NCBI RefSeq assembly: GCF_036669915.1
Contig: NC_089315.1
Span: 14,535,990-14,599,989 of the forward strand
DNA from: Pocillopora verrucosa
Taxonomy: Eukaryota > Cnidaria > Anthozoa > Scleractinia > Pocilloporidae
DNA: 64,000 nt
Direction of reading: 5' to 3'
Part shown: piece after piece, positions 59,366-64,000 of the stretch
How positions within the stretch are numbered: the stretch's first letter is position 1
Layout of the letters: every line of letters starts with the position of its first letter
The notes under the pieces: generated by a model
The model's input: the letters and a program-made list of their open reading frames with translations, nothing else
Databases searched by the model: none
Told to the model about the DNA's origin: nothing
Translations under genes and position numbers: made by a program

Positions 59366-62300
59366 TCAGGGGGGAGCAAGAGAGGGGAAGAAGATGGGCT
59401 TACCAGCGTCGACCGAACAAAGTACGTTTTTAAAAGACCAAAAATTCCTTAAGGTATCAGTGTCGTTACTAAGAATTCTGAGTTGGACATCTTTCTTAAT
59501 TAAGTCTATAATCGCGTTGGAGCTCAAAAGAGAACCTTCGAAGGTAGCTTTATTTCTGGCAAGCCAACACCAATATATGATGGTTGCCTTGAGAAAGTTA
59601 GATAAGGATATAGCGGTGGTAGATTTGTCTAGGGAAAAAGGGTAGTAGACAGATGTAGGGGAGATAGAGAAGGGGGAGTCGAGTAGAGCACGGAAAAGGG
59701 GGGAGAAGTGGTCCCAGACTTTCACAACTCTGGGACATCCCAAGAAGCAGTGTTCAATAGTTTCCGTTTTTCCGCAGATCGCGCATTTGTCACTATTGAT
59801 GTATCCCCAAGACTTAAGGAGATATCTTACGCGGATCATTCTATGGATCAATAGCCAAATTAGATCGTTCTTCTTGTTTTCAATTAGCTTTAGGCGAGAC
59901 TTGCGCCACACCCAGGCCCAACGATTGATGGGGCGGTCCATAGCAGACGCCCAAAAACCGGAGCACCGGGGTGCAACGCAGACGGGGTCAAGCAACAAAA
60001 GATATAAATTCTTACCGGTGAGTAAATCAGGTAAGGCACCAGTTTTCTGATGCAAGGTACGGAAATTATCTAGACAAAGGCGGTAGTAATTGGAAGGAAG
60101 GAAAGAAGAGGGAGCAGAATTGGTGGGAAAAGAAAAACGGGGATCTAGAATAGTTAGCTTATGTCCTAAAAAATATCGAGCTAGGTAATGCCATTTGGAT
60201 GTGCCAAAGTCATCTCTTAAACTGGAAAAAACAGAAAGGCGCAGGCTAGCGCACTTAGCTTTAAAATTAACGACGTTGAGGCCCCCGGATGATGGGGGCG
60301 CACAACAGCGATCGCGACTAACATTTTCCATTTTTCCTCTCCAGATAAAAGGCCAAATGATCGACTTAAAGCTATCGTGCACCCAACGGGGTGGGGGGAT
60401 GACTTTAGCAACGTGCCATAAACGGCTTGCGCCTAAAGTATTTACAATTAAGGTCCTACCGATAAAAGACAGGTCTCTTTGTTTCCAAAGATTTAGAACC
60501 GAACTTAGTTTGTCTAATTTGGCCCGCCAATTGTCGTCGTCGACATTGACGAGGCCGTTTGAGAAATAAACACCAAGCACTCTCATTTTAGTGACCCATT
60601 TGAGGCCATAGGGAGATTCAATTCTAGTTCGCCATTTTCCTAACCACATTGCTTCAGATTTGGACGTGTTCAGTTTAGCGCCAGATCCTTGTTCAAATTT
60701 TGATACGACTCGGAGAAGTGAAGAAAGAGATCTTTCGGATTTTAAGATGCAAGTAGCATCGTCAGCGTACTGGGATATTTTATATTGAAGGCCCCCTGCT
60801 CCGGGGAGCAGGAAACCTTCAATATCTTTACAATTACGGATTTGCGTTGATAATACTTCTGAAACTAGCACATAAAGGAGAGGAGATAATGGGCATCCTT
60901 GTCTCACCCCGCTTCTTAAGTGGACAGGGGGGGACAGGGAGCCATTAACAATGATTCTAGAGAAGGCTTTAGAATAAAATAGTTCGACCCACCCACAAAA
61001 GGAGGGGCCGAAACCAAATTTACGCAATACTCTCATCATGAATTCGTGGTCAACTCGGTCAAAAGCTTTTTCTTGATCTAAGGAAATGAGAATACCCGGT
61101 TCATTAGTTTTGTCAATCATGTCGAGGGCATCACGAAGTAAGGCCAAATTTGAGAAGATAGTGCGGCCGACCACGCCGCACGTTTGGTCTGAATGCACGA
61201 TGGAGTTCATGACTTTTTTCAATCGTTCAGTGATGATTTTAGATGCTAACTTGTAGTCAGTGTTTAACAAGGAAATTGGGCGCCAATTTTTTGCGAGGCG
61301 TCGATCATCTTTTTTGTGGATGAGTCGTAGGAGGCCCTCGTACTGGCTATCCGCGAGGGAGCCAGCAAGAAAGGCCTCGTTCAAAACAGAAAGGAGAGAT
61401 TCGCTCAAATCGTTCCAAAAACACGAGTAAAATTCTGTTGGGAGACCATCAGAACCGGGTGACTTGCCGGTCTGAAGGCCTTCCAATGCAGTAAGTAATT
61501 CTTTATTAGAAAAAGAGCCTTCACATAGATTGCGCTCATAATCAGTCAGTGAAAATTCGAGGCCGTCAATTATTTCAGTTTGAATTCGCATATCAAGAGG
61601 ATCTTGGGTGAATAAATTCTTGTAAAAATTGGTTAAAATTCTTTCAAGATCATTTTGAGAATTTCTGAGAACACCGTTCTCGTCAAAAAAAGATTCAAAA
61701 CTATTCATGTCAGCTCGTTTTTTCTCCAGACGGAAGAAATAGCGTGTTGGCTTCTCACCTTCTTCGAACCATTGTGCTCGGGAGCGGACTTTAGCTCCTT
61801 CGGCTTCTTTCGAGATCAGAGAGGACAATTGGCTTTCCAAATCGCTAATTACACCTGGGTTATTTAAGCGATTAGAATGTAAAGCGTTTTTAGCATGGGT
61901 TAATTGCTTAGTAATTAGGATTCTTTTGGCATTTGCTGTTCTCTGTTTACGGATACAGTATGAAATACTTGTTTTGCGGATTTCAATTTTTAGAGCATTC
62001 CACCATTCGCGAAGGGAGGCGAATTCGGGGATTTTAAGCTTAAAGTTGTTAATCGATTTTGACATAATGTTTTTAAATTCTACATCTGAGAGTAAAGAGC
62101 TGTTGAACTTCCAAATTCCAGGACCGTGATTAGAAGGGTTAGTCGTTAGTTCAATTTTTACAAAGTCATGATCGGATAGGTCGTATACGCATGGAAGAAT
62201 ATTACATTTCGTTACTAGGGTTAAGCCTTTAGCGACGAGAAAGCGGTCAATTCTAGATGCCTGGGTATGGTCTTTATTAGACCAGGTGAAAGTTACTTTG

Positions 62301-62824
62301 CGCGGGTTGTTTTTGCGCCAAATGTCTGTAAGTGAGAAGTCAGCACAAAGGGATCGGAGAAGTTTTTGATCAGACAATAGGATGGCGGAACAATTTAATT
62401 TATCTAGGACATTGTCCACACAATTAAAGTCTCCCCCGATCACTAGGTCCCCTTGGGGGAGAAAGTAATTGTGCAGACAAGAGAAAAAACTTTTACGATC
62501 CGAAATAGTATTGGGAGAGTAAATGTTCACTAAATTTAGTTTAGAATTATAGTAGTCAATGAGTAAGCTCAATATTCTTCCTTCGGAATCGGTCAAAAAA
62601 CGGATAATTTTGCCTGGAAAGTTTAGAGAAAAGAGGATGGCAACACCGGCAGACCTGCCAGTCCCGAAGGACCACAGACATTTGCCGCGCCAGAGTATTT
62701 CGAATTCCTCCGCTTGTTTTTTGCATGAGACATGTGTTTCTTGTAAAAGGATTATGTCACAGTTTGAATAATTTAATTCTTGAATAATTTTTCGACTTTT
62801 ACTGGAGGACCCGAGTCCTCGCAC
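59366..62824 (-). CDS. LINE ORF2: APE endonuclease and reverse transcriptase
   Basis: An uninterrupted frame of 1152 codons encodes the enzymes for target-primed reverse transcription. From the GTG at 62824: endonuclease motifs QETH (28-31), GGDFN (130-134), SRIDRF (190-195) and SDHD (217-220). Reverse transcriptase spans about 495-760 with SLDQEKAFD (581-589), RQGCPLSPLL (641-650) and YADD (686-689). A CX2C...HX4C zinc motif lies at 1014-1030. All catalytic residues expected from the family are present. The start is odd: no in-frame ATG occurs before codon 254, after the endonuclease. The usual N-terminal strand (ISLNV-RGL) is encoded upstream of the GTG. The frame opens just inside the end of ORF1, in the minus-1 frame, so translation probably uses reinitiation, a non-AUG codon or frameshifting. 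Confidence 0.92.
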   Translation of the reverse strand: MRGLGSSSKSRKIIQELNYSNCDIILLQETHVSCKKQAEEFEILWRGKCLWSFGTGRSAGVAILFSLNFPGKIIRFLTDSEGRILSLLIDYYNSKLNLVNIYSPNTISDRKSFFSCLHNYFLPQGDLVIGGDFNCVDNVLDKLNCSAILLSDQKLLRSLCADFSLTDIWRKNNPRKVTFTWSNKDHTQASRIDRFLVAKGLTLVTKCNILPCVYDLSDHDFVKIELTTNPSNHGPGIWKFNSSLLSDVEFKNIMSKSINNFKLKIPEFASLREWWNALKIEIRKTSISYCIRKQRTANAKRILITKQLTHAKNALHSNRLNNPGVISDLESQLSSLISKEAEGAKVRSRAQWFEEGEKPTRYFFRLEKKRADMNSFESFFDENGVLRNSQNDLERILTNFYKNLFTQDPLDMRIQTEIIDGLEFSLTDYERNLCEGSFSNKELLTALEGLQTGKSPGSDGLPTEFYSCFWNDLSESLLSVLNEAFLAGSLADSQYEGLLRLIHKKDDRRLAKNWRPISLLNTDYKLASKIITERLKKVMNSIVHSDQTCGVVGRTIFSNLALLRDALDMIDKTNEPGILISLDQEKAFDRVDHEFMMRVLRKFGFGPSFCGWVELFYSKAFSRIIVNGSLSPPVHLRSGVRQGCPLSPLLYVLVSEVLSTQIRNCKDIEGFLLPGAGGLQYKISQYADDATCILKSERSLSSLLRVVSKFEQGSGAKLNTSKSEAMWLGKWRTRIESPYGLKWVTKMRVLGVYFSNGLVNVDDDNWRAKLDKLSSVLNLWKQRDLSFIGRTLIVNTLGASRLWHVAKVIPPPRWVHDSFKSIIWPFIWRGKMENVSRDRCCAPPSSGGLNVVNFKAKCASLRLSVFSSLRDDFGTSKWHYLARYFLGHKLTILDPRFSFPTNSAPSSFLPSNYYRLCLDNFRTLHQKTGALPDLLTGKNLYLLLLDPVCVAPRCSGFWASAMDRPINRWAWVWRKSRLKLIENKKNDLIWLLIHRMIRVRYLLKSWGYINSDKCAICGKTETIEHCFLGCPRVVKVWDHFSPLFRALLDSPFSISPTSVYYPFSLDKSTTAISLSNFLKATIIYWCWLARNKATFEGSLLSSNAIIDLIKKDVQLRILSNDTDTLRNFWSFKNVLCSVDAGKPIFFPSLAPP

Positions 62825-62853
62825 ATTTAGAGAAATTATTTTATTATAAAAAA

Positions 62854-63972
62854 TTAATATCTGTACCGCCTTCTCCTAGGTTTAACTCTCTCCCATCCAT
62901 CATCATCAGTTTCGGAGCCAGAGTAGTCACGGCGGGAAGATCTATCGCGGCCATCGTGGCCGCGATAATAATCTCGATCGCTTCTATCTCTCTCTCTTCT
63001 GCCGTCTCTCCGGTCATCTCTTCGTTCTTCTCGATCGTCCCTCCCTCGCTCGTCTCTTCGTTCTCTTGGTCGTTCTCTTCTACCTTCGTCGCGTTGTTGT
63101 TCTCGTTGTTTCTCTTGATCTTGTTGTTTCTGTTGTTCTTGCTGTTCCTGCTTTTCTAGTAATTTCTGTTGTTCTTCTTGTTGTCGCTGTTGTTCTCTCT
63201 GTTGTTGTAGTTTTTTCTGCCTTTCTTCTCTTTCCTTGGCGCGCTGGGCTCGCTCTTGTTCCTTTTCCTTTTCAGTTTTAGGTGGCGTTGGCTCACTATC
63301 GACGTTCGCGCTGAAGAGCAGGAAGGGGCATTGAGGCATGGAATGGTTGTCCGCTAAACAAACGGAACATCTTGGCGAGTCTTTACATTCTTGAGCTCGA
63401 TGCCCAGGGCATTCACAATTAAAACAACGGACTGCGGAGCAGTCTTTGGCCATGTGGTCAGTAGCTCCACAATTCCGGCAAGCTTTTGGCTGATTTGGGT
63501 ACCATATTTTGATAGGTTCACCAGCTATGTTGATGTTGGCAGGGATAGTTCGATGTAGCGCCATTCGAGCCGTTCTTACTCCATTCTCGATATGTTGTGC
63601 AATTTTGTCGCGCCGAAATGAAAGGACACGACCGTAGTGGCTGAGTCGGCCAATCACGGCAGTGTCGGGTAGTTCAGCGGGGGCTTCATGGATCTTGACG
63701 AGGACCAAACGATTTTCGCAGTCGCCCAGGAGCACTTTGAGACCGGCAATCACGACGAAAGGTGTTTCAAGAGCGGCTTCTTTAGCTGCACGGCTCTTAA
63801 AAGTCACGATCCAAGATCTATTGGACGCCTTTCTCTGGATTCCGGTGATAGCGTCAATATCGATTTCTGCCGCGTCAAAAGCTTCGAGAATTATTTGCGA
63901 TGTGACGGTTGTATCAACGCTAAAATAAATAGAGCGATCCTTCGTGATTCTACTTTGACTGGGAGCATTCAA
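62854..63972 (-). CDS. LINE ORF1: nucleic-acid-binding protein with three CCHC knuckles
   Basis: A frame of 372 codons. Residues about 10-140 form an RRM-like or ORF1-type N-terminal region (I recognise only general similarity). Three CX2CX4HX4C knuckles follow at 165-178, 183-196 and 202-215, then a Q/E/K-rich and R/D-rich low-complexity tail from about 230 that is probably disordered or coiled coil. It is expected to bind the element RNA and form the ribonucleoprotein. The first codon is TTG with an in-frame TGA at 63981-63979. The first in-frame ATG is codon 137, inside the domain, and an ATG at 63968 is out of frame. So either a non-AUG start is used or a small indel has disrupted the start of this copy. 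Confidence 0.85.
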   Translation of the reverse strand: MNAPSQSRITKDRSIYFSVDTTVTSQIILEAFDAAEIDIDAITGIQRKASNRSWIVTFKSRAAKEAALETPFVVIAGLKVLLGDCENRLVLVKIHEAPAELPDTAVIGRLSHYGRVLSFRRDKIAQHIENGVRTARMALHRTIPANINIAGEPIKIWYPNQPKACRNCGATDHMAKDCSAVRCFNCECPGHRAQECKDSPRCSVCLADNHSMPQCPFLLFSANVDSEPTPPKTEKEKEQERAQRAKEREERQKKLQQQREQQRQQEEQQKLLEKQEQQEQQKQQDQEKQREQQRDEGRRERPRERRDERGRDDREERRDDRRDGRRERDRSDRDYYRGHDGRDRSSRRDYSGSETDDDGWERVKPRRRRYRY

Positions 63973-64000
63973 AAAATTTCACACCCTTATTTTCCAGATT

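Larger units (their letters stand above)
54097..64000. repeat. Higher-order tandem repeat, copy C (partial, invaded by a LINE)
   Basis: From 54097 to about 58700 this follows copy B (27028 to about 31680) and copy A (1 to about 4490) with scattered single-base changes. It contains the leader block, a spacer module and the terminal exon of P8. Homology stops at the TA microsatellite at 58702, after which come a divergent 244-bp repeat and a LINE that runs out of the window. Confidence 0.8.
58999..64000 (-). mobile_element. Tx1/L1-type LINE retrotransposon, nearly full length
   Basis: Minus-strand element reading from beyond the window end down to a 19-base poly(T) (poly(A) on its own strand) at 58999-59017. 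Order: ORF1 (CCHC knuckles), 29-nt gap, ORF2 (APE endonuclease, reverse transcriptase, C-terminal CCHC), 3' UTR, poly(A). Both long frames are uninterrupted, suggesting a recent insertion. It lies in intron 5 of P8, in the same orientation as the gene. The 5' end and target duplication are outside the window. Tx1/L1 assignment rests on domain order, APE-type endonuclease and poly(A) tail. Confidence 0.9.

Noticed and set aside
62956..63281. Plus-strand hydrophobic frames opposite LINE ORF1
   Set aside because: Antisense shadow of the Q/E/R-rich tail of ORF1.
1..64000. CRISPR array, tRNA or rRNA genes
   Set aside because: No short regularly spaced identical repeats with unique spacers, and no cloverleaf or rRNA-like sequence noticed. 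The repeats here are gene-scale or foldbacks.

Overview
This is an intron-rich, AT-rich animal genomic window. It most likely comes from a cnidarian, probably a stony coral. That is inferred from the secreted PAN, EGF and pentraxin domain shuffling, the abundant foldback elements, and a Tx1/L1-type LINE; no single marker proves the species. There is no bacterial-type operon, rRNA, tRNA or CRISPR that I can see.

The window is dominated by a head-to-tail tandem array on the minus strand. The repeated gene encodes a small secreted protein: signal peptide, PAN/apple domain, two EGF-like domains, then a pentraxin domain. I rebuilt the gene from conserved splice sites and matching phases. Exon 1 carries signal plus PAN (369 nt, ends phase 0). 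Exon 2 is EGF1 (121 nt, ends phase 1) and exon 3 is EGF2 (132 nt, ends phase 1). Exon 4 is a 42-nt microexon (phase 1 to 1). Exon 5 is the pentraxin N half (235 or 238 nt, ends phase 2) and exon 6 the pentraxin C half plus stop (382 nt). The sum is 426-427 codons, or 412-413 if the microexon is skipped. By ascending coordinate the loci are: P1 (4011-10199, complete exons), P2 (12598-12864, PAN relic), P3 (15972-17298, relic of a diverged paralogue), P4 (20017-26486, complete), P5 (31187-35983, complete except a dead microexon), P6 (38900-42400, terminal exon deleted), P7 (44912-50212, complete) and P8 (58238-58619, terminal exon only, interrupted by a LINE).

The array has a higher-order structure. 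Near-identical sequence restarts at 1, about 27107 and about 54177, so several gene units plus spacers were duplicated as blocks of about 27 kb. Between neighbouring genes lies a recurring spacer module of about 430 bp. Deletions, tandem duplications, foldback elements and insertions sit in introns and spacers, as expected from repeated unequal crossing over.

The most interesting signal is a mosaic of conservation. The PAN exon and the introns are nearly invariant between copies. Two short patches of the pentraxin domain, one being the loop that carries calcium-ligand residues in pentraxins, differ mostly by replacement changes. This looks like a diversifying, secreted recognition-protein (lectin-like) family, although function is inferred. 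A second signal is the 42-nt microexon, which is alive in some copies and broken in others.

From 58999 to the window end is a nearly complete Tx1/L1-type LINE on the minus strand: ORF1 with three CCHC knuckles, ORF2 with APE endonuclease, reverse transcriptase and a C-terminal CCHC, a 3' UTR and a poly(A) tail. It lies in sense orientation inside the last intron of P8. Between 51.3 and 54.1 kb is single-copy sequence with a hammerhead-ribozyme-like motif typical of Penelope-like elements at its edge.
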